A stretch of 6,635 nucleotides of DNA from Bacillota bacterium (GTDB lineage Bacteria; Bacillota; Clostridia; Christensenellales; Aristaeellaceae): NCBI GenBank assembly GCA_023460055.1, contig JAEWRJ010000067.1, positions 1-6,635 on the forward strand, read 5' to 3'. Both the position numbers and the translations under genes were made by a program. Positions 1-5,626 of this stretch are shown piece by piece (the first letter of the stretch is position 1; every line of letters begins with the position of its first letter). A model generated the notes under the pieces. That model searched no databases, had not been told where the DNA came from, and saw only the letters and a program-made list of their open reading frames with translations.

Positions 1-22
1 GCCGGTCATCATACTAAAATCC

Positions 23-29
23 GGAGGAG
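23..29 (+). promoter_or_regulatory. Ribosome binding site of the YbaK-family gene
   Basis: GGAGGAG lies a few bases before the ATG at 33. It is a near-perfect anti-16S match and decides the start. Any promoter for this gene lies left of, or at, the window edge. Confidence 0.8.
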
Positions 30-32
30 ATC

Positions 33-509
33 ATGTCGTTTGAACGGGTAAAGGCCTGGTTGGACGCGCGGGGCATGGCCGGCAGGGCGCTTGAATTTGA
101 CGTATCCAGCGCCACGGTGCCGCTGGCGGCCCTGGCCGTGGGGGTGGAGGAGGCACGCATCGCCAAGACCCTCTCCTTCCGCGCGCCTAACGGAGGCGCC
201 CTGCTGATCGTGGCCGCCGGCGATGCCCGCGTGAACAACTCCGCCTTCAAGGCCCATTTCGGCTGCAAAGCGCGGATGCTCACGGCGCAGGAGGCAGTGG
301 AAGAGACCGGCCACGCGGTCGGCGGCGTCTGCCCCTTCGCCCTGAAGCCGGGCGTGCAGGTCTGTTTGGATGAATCGCTCAAGCGCTTTGACAGCGTATA
401 CCCCGCCTGCGGCAGCGCCAGCAGTGCCGTGCGCCTGAGCCCGGATGAACTGCAGGCGCTCAGCGGCGGCGAATGGGTGGAAGTGTGCAGGGTGACAGAG
501 ATACCTTGA
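33..509 (+). CDS. YbaK/EbsC-family aminoacyl-tRNA deacylase-like protein
   Basis: This is a complete 158-residue protein, the usual length for stand-alone YbaK/EbsC/ProX-type domains. Family members hydrolyse mischarged aminoacyl-tRNAs in trans (for example Cys-tRNAPro or Ala-tRNAPro) in the cytoplasm. Visible family features are the IAKTL segment with the conserved lysine at residue 45, the glycine-rich GHAVGGVCPF segment at residues 93-102, and the C-terminal GSASSAVRLSPDEL block at residues 127-140, which precedes a short acidic tail. The start is set by a strong GGAGGAG ribosome binding site at 23-29, just upstream of the ATG. Base composition is GC-rich like the rest of the host DNA. No partner gene is nearby, since the AT-rich island begins directly downstream with its own promoter. 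The family call is firm; the tRNA substrate cannot be read from the sequence. Confidence 0.9.
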   Translation: MSFERVKAWLDARGMAGRALEFDVSSATVPLAALAVGVEEARIAKTLSFRAPNGGALLIVAAGDARVNNSAFKAHFGCKARMLTAQEAVEETGHAVGGVCPFALKPGVQVCLDESLKRFDSVYPACGSASSAVRLSPDELQALSGGEWVEVCRVTEIP

Positions 510-525
510 CCCCCGCCCCAACTTC

Positions 526-542
526 CCGTAATTTTTTTACGG
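526..542 (+). terminator. Possible weak hairpin terminator after the YbaK-family gene
   Basis: CCGTAA and TTACGG form a 6-bp stem around a loop of five T residues, 16 nt after the stop codon at 509. No proper U-tract follows the stem on the + strand, so this is weak as an intrinsic terminator. It could equally be a small palindrome at the left border of the AT-rich island. Confidence 0.3.
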
Positions 543-548
543 TTAATA

Positions 549-577
549 TTGATTAAGCCTTTTAAGATGTGTATACT
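549..577 (+). promoter_or_regulatory. Sigma-A-type promoter of the ATPase/TOPRIM operon
   Basis: A -35 box TTGATT (549-554) is separated by exactly 17 nt from a -10 box TATACT (572-577), predicting transcription from about 584. The leader is then under 20 nt, with AAAGGGGG (586-593) as ribosome binding site 7 nt before the ATG at 601. Nothing in the short leader looks like a riboswitch or an obvious operator. The island therefore appears to carry its own constitutive-looking promoter instead of relying on the upstream gene. Confidence 0.65.
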
Positions 578-600
578 ATCCTCATAAAGGGGGTATCCTC

Positions 601-1710
601 ATGCTAAAACGATTTGAAGTTGAAGGGTTTAAAAACTTCGCGCAGCGCTTGATTTTGGATTTCTCCGATGTTAGGGATTATAAATTCAACACAAGCTGTA
701 TAAGAGACAATTTACTGAATAAGCTCATTATTTACGGAAAGAATGCTGTAGGCAAGAGTAATTTTGGTTTGGCTGTTTTTGACATCGTCTCCCACCTTAC
801 GGATAATAATGTAACGCCAGGGGTATACGACTTCTACCTGAATGCGGATTCAGAGTCGCAAAGTGCTGAGTTCAGTTATCTATTTAGTCTTAATCAATCG
901 GATATTCTCTACACTTACAGAAAGTCCGACCTTCGCACTCTGTTGTATGAGTCTTTGTCCATTAATGGGGAGATGATTTTCTCTTATGACTTTATAACAA
1001 AAGAGGGAGATTTCTCAGGGCTGCAGACTTCTGTGCCTATGCTTAACTTTGAATTCCGTGAGAAAAACCTCTCTGTGCTGCGTTATATCGTCAGTAATTC
1101 AAAATCTGAGGATATCCCACTGTTGTCTTCAGTAGTAAAGTTTGTATCACACATGCTTTGGTTTAGAAGTCTGGACGAAAACCGATATATTGGCTACAAA
1201 ACTGATAGTACCGACTATTTTAAGTTTATTTTTGAAGGAAACAATTTGAGCGAATTCGAGAGCTTCCTTAACCAATCGGGCATTCCTCAATCGCTTACTT
1301 GGCGTGAAACCGCATCGGGGGATAAGGTCTTATACTTTTATAACAAAAAGCCTTTGCCCTTTCATAAAGTTGCGTCCAACGGTACAAAAGCACTGTACAC
1401 AGTTTTTTACTGGCTAAAAACGAGCAATGAACTATCCCTGCTTTTCATCGATGAATTTGATGCTTACTATCACGTCGAGTTATCTGAAGCCATCGTTGAA
1501 GTCCTTGAGAATGCGGAGAGCTTTCAAACGATCTTGACCTCACATAATACCAATCTCCTATCAAATAGAATCATGCGTCCGGACTGCTATTTTATCTTGA
1601 CACCTGAAAAGATCATATCTTTCGCAAACGCTACTGACAGAGAGCTTCGCGAGGGGCATAACCTGGAAAAGCTTTACGTCAGTGGAGAGTTCGATGAGCA
1701 ACGCGAATAA
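601..1710 (+). CDS. AAA_15 / OLD-like ABC-type ATPase of a putative two-gene defence module
   Basis: This is a 369-residue ATPase with a complete ABC/SMC-type motif set. The Walker A loop GKNAVGKS is at residues 46-53. The signature-like ASNGTKAL is at 258-265. Walker B LLFIDEFD is at 280-287, with D284 and probable catalytic E285. The switch histidine is H315 in ILTSHNTN. The opening FEVEGFKNF segment and closing HNLEKLYVSGEF segment are typical of AAA_15 proteins such as RloA, AbiLi and AriA. It lacks the long coiled coil of Rad50/SMC proteins and has only about 200 residues between Walker A and the signature. It overlaps the downstream TOPRIM-like gene, and such ATPases commonly act as sensor or scaffold subunits for a nuclease effector. 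Start: ATG 601 behind AAAGGGGG. Codons are AT-rich, unlike the flanking genes. The ATPase class is very secure; the defence role is inferred from partner and context. Confidence 0.9.
   Translation: MLKRFEVEGFKNFAQRLILDFSDVRDYKFNTSCIRDNLLNKLIIYGKNAVGKSNFGLAVFDIVSHLTDNNVTPGVYDFYLNADSESQSAEFSYLFSLNQSDILYTYRKSDLRTLLYESLSINGEMIFSYDFITKEGDFSGLQTSVPMLNFEFREKNLSVLRYIVSNSKSEDIPLLSSVVKFVSHMLWFRSLDENRYIGYKTDSTDYFKFIFEGNNLSEFESFLNQSGIPQSLTWRETASGDKVLYFYNKKPLPFHKVASNGTKALYTVFYWLKTSNELSLLFIDEFDAYYHVELSEAIVEVLENAESFQTILTSHNTNLLSNRIMRPDCYFILTPEKIISFANATDRELREGHNLEKLYVSGEFDEQRE
1684..1689 (+). promoter_or_regulatory. Internal ribosome binding site choosing the TOPRIM gene start
   Basis: GGAGAG lies inside the 3' end of the ATPase gene, with GGAG ending 6 nt before the ATG at 1694. 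It favours that ATG over the in-frame GTG at 1682, which lies upstream of this site. The arrangement fits translational coupling with the ATPase. Confidence 0.65.
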
Positions 1711-2440
1711 GTCGAAAGTATTGGTAGTTGTCGAGGGAGAGAAAACAGATGCCAGATTAATGGAAAATCTGTTTTCATTCTTTCCCGAGCTTAGTTCAAA
1801 GTACCAAATCATAGCTTATCGCACAAATATTTACACTCTATATCAAGAATTTTTCTTAAGAGACACAGATGCTGAAGATCTTGATCTCATTCAAGTATTG
1901 AAGGAACACGAGCAAGATCCAATAAAGAAAGCGATATTCGATGACAAATATACGGATATTCTTTTGATATTTGACCTGGACCCACAAGATACCCATTTCA
2001 GCGCAGAAAAGATCCGCCAGATGCAGAGCTATTTCACAGAATCTTCTGACATGGGGAAACTGTATTTGAATTATCCGATGGTGGAATCCTTCTACCACAT
2101 GCAGTTTATTCCTGATGCTGATTATAATGAACGCATCGTAAATATGGATGAACTAAAAGCGAAGAAATACAAGCAGAGAGTTAACCAGGAATCTTTCAGA
2201 AGAAACTATCGGAAATTCTGTACAAGCAGAACTGATTTTACCATTGTAATACTGCAGAACATCAATAAAGTTCGTTGGTTGCTAAACGAAATCGACCCCT
2301 CTCCGAATTGGAAAGAGATCGACTTCCTTGGCCTGCTGAACCATCAATTATACTGTATAGATGAAGGATTCCTTTATGTGGTATGCTCATGCGTTATGTA
2401 TATATATGATTACAACCATAAGCTTCTATATCAAACGTAG
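1694..2440 (+). CDS. TOPRIM-like (RloB / AbiLii / AriB-type) putative nuclease effector
   Basis: This is a 248-residue protein counted from ATG 1694. Its N-terminal VLVVVEGEKTD (residues 9-19) carries the glutamate (E14) expected of TOPRIM motif 1. LLIFDLDPQD (90-99) carries the DxD pair (D94, D96) of the metal-binding motif. NYPMVESF (126-133) resembles the Asn-Pro...Glu segment of RloB-like proteins. A basic central stretch at about 154-174 (KAKKYKQRV, FRRNYRKF) could contact nucleic acid. Family knowledge: TOPRIM partners of AAA_15 ATPases act as effector nucleases, and AriB of PARIS cleaves host tRNA. Which subfamily this belongs to (RloB-like or DUF4435) cannot be settled by eye. The gene overlaps the ATPase by 17 nt, so the two proteins are probably made in a set ratio. 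Composition is strongly AT-rich. The C-terminus (about 225-248) is hydrophobic and aromatic but appears intact. Confidence 0.75.
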   Translation: MSNANKSKVLVVVEGEKTDARLMENLFSFFPELSSKYQIIAYRTNIYTLYQEFFLRDTDAEDLDLIQVLKEHEQDPIKKAIFDDKYTDILLIFDLDPQDTHFSAEKIRQMQSYFTESSDMGKLYLNYPMVESFYHMQFIPDADYNERIVNMDELKAKKYKQRVNQESFRRNYRKFCTSRTDFTIVILQNINKVRWLLNEIDPSPNWKEIDFLGLLNHQLYCIDEGFLYVVCSCVMYIYDYNHKLLYQT

Positions 2441-2532
2441 TATAGACACTACCCCATACAATCAAAATAGCAGACTAAATCAACAAACGGATTCTACATT
2501 TCAAAAAATAGCGCTAGTAAAGCAAGTCTTCA
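2441..2532. other. AT-rich non-coding junction between the island and the glutaredoxin gene
   Basis: This 92-nt stretch separates the convergent ends of the TOPRIM-like gene and the glutaredoxin gene. It holds only a weak 5-bp stem (GTAGT/ACTAC, 2437-2452) and, read on the minus strand, a TAGCGCTA palindrome followed by six T residues near 2507. Neither is a convincing terminator. GC content jumps to host level at about 2540, so the right border of the AT-rich island lies here. I saw no direct repeat matching the left border. Confidence 0.45.
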
Positions 2533-2811
2533 CTATTCTTCCAACGCGCTGCGCAGCACCTTTTCCACGATGTCCTTGCTGGCGGCGCCTTCGTGCGCTT
2601 TGACGCCGCCCACGTAGAAGGTGGGCACATAGTAATAGGAGTTGCCGGCCATGATAAAGGCATCCACCTTGTCGGGCTCCAGGCGCTCATCGATCATCTC
2701 GACATTGACCTGGGCCAGCTCGGGGTATTCCTCCTTCAGCTCGCGCATCCACTTTTTGGCATCGCGGCAGTAGGGGCAGGATTCAAAATGAAAAAGCTTG
2801 ACGGGTTTCAT
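2533..2811 (-). CDS. Glutaredoxin-family thiol-disulfide oxidoreductase (CPYC)
   Basis: This is a complete 92-residue protein with a thioredoxin fold. A first beta strand (VKLFHFES) leads into the classical glutaredoxin active site C12-P-Y-C15. The family's cis-proline is P63 in YYYVPTFYV, followed by a GG turn at 68-69 and a C-terminal helix (SKDIVEKVLRSAL). Such proteins reduce disulfides in the cytoplasm, with glutathione, another low-molecular-weight thiol or thioredoxin reductase as electron source. Start ATG 2811 has GGAGGA at 2817-2822 (minus strand). It is the second gene of a two-gene operon, 24 nt downstream of the NrdD-tail-like gene, which suggests that protein or a ribonucleotide reductase as redox client. 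The fold call is secure; the client is inference. Confidence 0.88.
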   Translation of the reverse strand: MKPVKLFHFESCPYCRDAKKWMRELKEEYPELAQVNVEMIDERLEPDKVDAFIMAGNSYYYVPTFYVGGVKAHEGAASKDIVEKVLRSALEE

Positions 2812-2835
2812 AGTTTTCCTCCGTGGGATATAAAA

Positions 2836-3102
2836 TTAAACTGCGTGCTTTACGCGGTCGTGCTCTTCAGCGCGCTTGCCGTCGTTAAAGCGATCCAGCG
2901 TACCGACCAGGTAGCCGGTGATGCGGCGGATGCGCTCAAAGGGCTGAGGGGCGAACTGGTAATCCAGGTCAACAAAATCGCCGTCCACCTTGATGGTAAT
3001 ACGCTGCGGCTCACGGCCATAGCGCTCTTTGGCGCGCGTGAGGTAATTGTTCAGCTCTTCCTGCGGCAGCTGGCCGCCCTGGACGTGAAATTCGCAGGCC
3101 AT
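2836..3102 (-). CDS. Small NrdD-tail-like protein with glycyl-radical-type motif
   Basis: This is an 88-residue protein starting at ATG 3102. The GGAGGG at 3109-3114 abuts the ATG at 3108 but is 6 nt from the ATG at 3102, so the latter is preferred; a longer reading to 3168 adds an unlikely leader. The C-terminal part, RRITGYLVGTLDRFN then GK...DRVKH (residues 59-86), resembles the extreme C-terminus of class III (anaerobic) ribonucleoside-triphosphate reductase NrdD, where the Gly of R-[ITV]-[CSA]-G-Y carries the radical. The equivalent is G63, followed by 25 residues. The N-terminal half (CEFHVQGG, KVDGDFVDLDYQF) has no motif I can name. At 88 residues it lacks the 10-stranded barrel, so it cannot be a reductase itself. 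It could be a spare radical domain like GrcA/YfiD, a regulator or an NrdD-derived relic. It is co-transcribed with a glutaredoxin. Confidence 0.65.
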   Translation of the reverse strand: MACEFHVQGGQLPQEELNNYLTRAKERYGREPQRITIKVDGDFVDLDYQFAPQPFERIRRITGYLVGTLDRFNDGKRAEEHDRVKHAV

Positions 3103-3136
3103 GTTCATCCCTCCATTAAAAAAACGATGCATGCCT

Positions 3137-3164
3137 ACTATACCACATCCTGTGCGCTTGTAAA
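3137..3164 (-). promoter_or_regulatory. Extended -10 promoter for the NrdD-tail-like / glutaredoxin operon
   Basis: On the minus strand a -35 box TTTACA (3159-3164) is followed after 16 nt by TATAGT (3137-3142), preceded by TGG to give an extended -10. Transcription would start near 3130, leaving a leader of about 30 nt before the ATG at 3102. The promoter lies just past the end of the adaptor gene, so the two small genes have their own transcript. Confidence 0.6.
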
Positions 3165-3188
3165 CCACCTTCCACCATCTTTGGTGGT
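3164..3188. repeat. Inverted repeat abutting the -35 box (possible operator or weak terminator)
   Basis: ACCACC (3164-3169) and a second CCACC (3172-3176) can each pair with GGTGGT (3183-3188). The repeat lies immediately after the adaptor stop codon (3190) and touches the -35 box of the next operon. With no U-tract it is a poor intrinsic terminator. Its position directly upstream of a promoter would suit an activator or repressor site. No known regulator motif is recognised. Confidence 0.3.
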
Positions 3189-3189
3189 A

Positions 3190-4593
3190 TCAGTCAACGT
3201 ACTCCATGACCGCCTGGCCGTTTGACAGCTGCCTGTCGGCCCGGTCGGCGATCTCCCGGTGGGCAATATCTTCTTCTATCGCCGCCATCCTGGCCGACTT
3301 GTCGATCAGCGTCACCTTCATCTCTTCCACCGTCATGGTGCTGCCGCTGAGCAGGCCGCCGTAGTTCTGGCTGATGAGGTAGACAAAGTAAGAGTTCTCG
3401 CCCTGGCCCTCGCGCAGCGCGCTGAGGGGAATGAGCGTTGTGGTGCGCTGCGCCTTGTAGATGATCCGCGCGTTCAGCGGCTTTTGCACAAGTTTGGCCA
3501 GGCCGCCCAGCTCCTCAACCGCGCTTTCATCCAGATCGATCAGGGCGTACTTCTTGCCATCCGCCATGATCTGCACATCGCTGACGGCAAACTCCCGCTC
3601 GCTGCCTTCCACGCTGACCTTCATGCCCTTGCCGATGGCCTTCACCTTGGGCACATCGGTGATATCGCAGCGCATCACAGGCTGCTCGCCCGGCGCGCTG
3701 AGCGAATAGGCGGGCTTGCTGCCGTCGTAGGTGTCGCCCTGCTTCAAATCAAACTCCGTCAGCCAGCCCTCGCGCGGGGCACGAACGGTCTCAAGCGCCG
3801 CCTTCTGCCGCTCAAGCGCGGTCATCTCATCGATCAGGCGGTAGAGCTCCTCGCTTTTCCCGTCAATATCCTTGATATAGTCAAACACCGGCTCATAGAC
3901 GGTCTTGCGGTCAACATACAGGCGCTTGAGCCGCCCGGTCGCCTCATCCCTGGCAAGAGCGGCAGCTTGTGCCTCCCGCATGGCTTCATGCATGGCAGCG
4001 GCCAGCTTCTCTTCCTCAGTTTCTTCGGCCTTATCAACCGGCACAGCTGGGTCCACGGCCTCCGGGATGTCCCACCGGGCCATATCCTCAGGCAGTTCCT
4101 GCCCGCCCGCCAGCGCCGCCGCCCGGGCCTTGAACAGCTTGTCCCAATACTCATCCGTCGCCTTGAGCATGGCGTTGTGCAGATCATTCTGCTCGCTGGT
4201 CTGCATCATGCGGATATTATCGGCCACCTTCTGAGAGCGGGCGCGGACCTTCTCCTTGTAATCGGCCCGCAGCTGCTCCATCTTGCTCTCATAGTCGGGC
4301 AGGGTGGCGGTCAACAGCGGCTCGCCCGCCTTGATCAGCCCCCCGCGCTGGGCCAGCACCTGATCCACCGTGAGCTTCAGCCCCCTCGCGTCTTCCAGGA
4401 TAAAGGGCTCGCTGTTTGAAAAGCGCACCTCGCCCTTCACATCGATGCGGTCCTCCAGCTTGCCGCGGGTGGCGCTTACCTTCTGCACCTTGGCCGTGGT
4501 GATGGTCTGCACCGTCTGCGCGAAATACATGGACGCCAATAGAACACAGCCCAGTATCAGCAGGCCTTTGAGCGCCTTTCTCTTTGTGTTCAT
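3190..4593 (-). CDS. Membrane-anchored HlyD/MFP-type periplasmic-adaptor-like protein
   Basis: This is a 467-residue protein. A basic N-terminus (MNTKRKALK) precedes one transmembrane segment at about 9-26. The biotinyl-lipoyl-like domain is split: a first half at about 68-98 (GLKLTVDQVLAQRGG, KAGEPLL) and a second at about 270-300 (VRAPREGWLTEFDLKQGD). They flank a helical hairpin at about 100-265 with a Pro/acidic stretch (about 178-195) in the middle. A beta-barrel region follows at about 305-390, ending in TLIPLSALRE, typical of HlyD-family adaptors. A C-terminal domain (about 400-467) ends with an SNGQAVMEY-like strand. Such proteins couple an ABC or other exporter to extracytoplasmic substrates. 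No transporter gene lies on either side, so its partner is unknown. ATG 4593 is chosen because a GAGGGA site lies upstream and the TM anchor begins directly after it; the in-frame extension to 4764 has no protein-like character. Confidence 0.75.
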   Translation of the reverse strand: MNTKRKALKGLLILGCVLLASMYFAQTVQTITTAKVQKVSATRGKLEDRIDVKGEVRFSNSEPFILEDARGLKLTVDQVLAQRGGLIKAGEPLLTATLPDYESKMEQLRADYKEKVRARSQKVADNIRMMQTSEQNDLHNAMLKATDEYWDKLFKARAAALAGGQELPEDMARWDIPEAVDPAVPVDKAEETEEEKLAAAMHEAMREAQAAALARDEATGRLKRLYVDRKTVYEPVFDYIKDIDGKSEELYRLIDEMTALERQKAALETVRAPREGWLTEFDLKQGDTYDGSKPAYSLSAPGEQPVMRCDITDVPKVKAIGKGMKVSVEGSEREFAVSDVQIMADGKKYALIDLDESAVEELGGLAKLVQKPLNARIIYKAQRTTTLIPLSALREGQGENSYFVYLISQNYGGLLSGSTMTVEEMKVTLIDKSARMAAIEEDIAHREIADRADRQLSNGQAVMEYVD

Positions 4594-4671
4594 ACCGCGT
4601 CCCTCATTTCCTGCGCTTGACCCGGGGGTTGAAGCCTTGCGGCGCTCCCCGGGCAGCGTCATAACGGTTCC

Positions 4672-4700
4672 ATTGTACTTCATTCTCCGGCTAATATGAA
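4672..4700 (-). promoter_or_regulatory. Candidate promoter of the adaptor gene
   Basis: On the minus strand TTCATA (4695-4700) and TACAAT (4672-4677) are 17 nt apart, predicting a start near 4665 and a leader of about 70 nt. A competing pair uses TTGACG (4713-4718) with TATTAG (4691-4696) at 16-nt spacing. Either would place the ATG at 4593 downstream of transcription start, which also argues against a translation start at 4764. Confidence 0.45.
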
Positions 4701-4816
4701 CACAGATCCGCCCGTCAAATGTAACAAATCCGGCATGATCAGGCAGCGCGGCCTGCCGCGCCATCGGAGCATCCGGTGATTATTTACAATTGATCCGTTT
4801 CATGGCTTATATTTTG

Positions 4817-4825
4817 TGTTATCAT
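4817..4825 (+). promoter_or_regulatory. Candidate extended -10 promoter of the secreted-protein gene
   Basis: TGTTATCAT is an extended -10 element (TGn plus TATCAT). The corresponding -35 position (GTTTCA, 4797-4802) is weak, as is common for extended -10 promoters. A TTTACA at 4783-4788 with TATATT at 4808-4813 is an alternative with an overlong 19-nt spacer. Confidence 0.4.
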
Positions 4826-4880
4826 CAGGTATCGAGATAAGCGCGCGACCGACAGTCAAAACTGAAAAGGGGATGATGAT

Positions 4881-5624
4881 ATGAAGCCTGTGACCCGCTT
4901 TTTGATCCTTTCAATGATCCTCATGCTGCTGACGCCGGCTTCCCTCGCCCTGCAGGCGGAGCCCGCGGCGGAGAACGCCGCCCGGGCTCAAGCACCCGAA
5001 GGCTTTGAATTCCTCAAGGCCGCCCCGAAAAATATCAGCAAATACCATACCGCCATCCGCATCCCAGGGTTTGACCACACGGTGTATGCCTATCTTGACC
5101 AATCAGGCGGGGTGACCTACCTGGTGTACGGAAGGCTTGACAAGAAAAAGGGGATGTATGAGGCCGAGCTGGATACGCGCATGGAGGGGGAGAATACCGT
5201 CTTCATCCTGAATGTGATCGGCACCCTGCCCCACAAGACAGAGGACAAAAGCCTGGGCCGGCCCAAAGGCGTCGCGCTCAACGCCGCCACCCTGCCAGAA
5301 GGCTACAGAAAGACCAGCAAGGCGGGCGTGTGTTACTTTACCAACCTGTTCGGTCAAAAGGAGTACCGCGTGCTCGGCCGCATCGAGGGCAGGGCAGATG
5401 CCTACTACCCCGCGCAATACGGCAAGCCCAAACCCGGCGGCCTGCCCATCGACATATCAAAGGACCGCGAGCGCTTTTTGAACCCGGGCGAAAAGAAGCA
5501 AAAGCTGCCCCGCGAATACAAGAACGGCTTCGCCACCGCCGTGCTGGTGCTGACCAAGCAGGCCGAGTGGGTGAGCGTGCTGACGGATAAGCCGGTGCTG
5601 GCCTTAGCGAACAACGTTACATAA
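4881..5624 (+). CDS. Secreted protein of unknown function
   Basis: This is a 247-residue protein with a clear Sec signal peptide: a basic start (MKPVTR), a hydrophobic core at about 7-19 and a likely signal peptidase I cut after A26 (LQA|EP) or A23. There is no lipobox cysteine, LPXTG or second membrane segment, so it should be released or loosely wall-associated. The mature part alternates short beta-like stretches and charged loops. Two segments look alike, YLVYGRLDKKKGMYEAE (80-96) and YRVLGRIEGRADAYYPA (162-178), perhaps two copies of a small beta unit. The C-terminal third is Lys/Arg-rich, then ends in a hydrophobic strand. ATG 4881 has AGGGGA (4868-4873) 7 nt upstream. It is divergent from the adaptor gene and shares its control region. 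I do not recognise a family. Confidence 0.75.
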   Translation: MKPVTRFLILSMILMLLTPASLALQAEPAAENAARAQAPEGFEFLKAAPKNISKYHTAIRIPGFDHTVYAYLDQSGGVTYLVYGRLDKKKGMYEAELDTRMEGENTVFILNVIGTLPHKTEDKSLGRPKGVALNAATLPEGYRKTSKAGVCYFTNLFGQKEYRVLGRIEGRADAYYPAQYGKPKPGGLPIDISKDRERFLNPGEKKQKLPREYKNGFATAVLVLTKQAEWVSVLTDKPVLALANNVT

Positions 5625-5626
5625 AT

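Larger units (their letters stand above)
4594..4880. other. Divergent intergenic region between adaptor and secreted-protein genes
   Basis: This 287-nt region separates the divergent starts at 4593 (-) and 4881 (+). It holds candidate promoters in both directions, listed separately, and a GC-rich half (4600-4680) with CCCGGG-type palindromes that would fall in the adaptor leader. No tRNA, riboswitch or small gene is recognised. Confidence 0.5.

Noticed and set aside
9..521. 170-codon minus-strand open frame opposite the YbaK-family gene
   Set aside because: It is the antisense shadow of a GC-rich gene with clear family motifs and a good ribosome binding site; the antisense product has no recognisable features.
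601..2440. Gabija, Septu or retron system
   Set aside because: There is no UvrD-like helicase, HNH nuclease or reverse transcriptase; only a short ATPase and a separate small TOPRIM-like protein are present.
2361..2603. 80-codon plus-strand frame overlapping the end of the TOPRIM-like gene
   Set aside because: It is out of frame, has no ribosome binding site, and crosses the composition boundary into antisense of the glutaredoxin gene.
3103..3168. Longer start for the NrdD-tail-like protein
   Set aside because: The extension covers the -10 box and leader, and the GGAGGG site fits the ATG at 3102.
2593..3225. 210-codon plus-strand open frame across the glutaredoxin operon
   Set aside because: It is antisense to two genes with clear motifs and ribosome binding sites, has no ribosome binding site of its own, and spans their intergenic region.
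3259..4419. 386-codon plus-strand open frame opposite the adaptor gene
   Set aside because: It is a shadow frame rich in Arg, His and Leu, typical of antisense reading of GC-rich coding DNA; the minus-strand reading has coherent HlyD architecture.
4594..4764. N-terminal extension of the adaptor gene to an ATG at 4764
   Set aside because: It would put 57 low-quality residues before a textbook basic-plus-hydrophobic anchor. The candidate promoters (4672-4718) lie inside the extension, and a GAGGGA site precedes the ATG at 4593.
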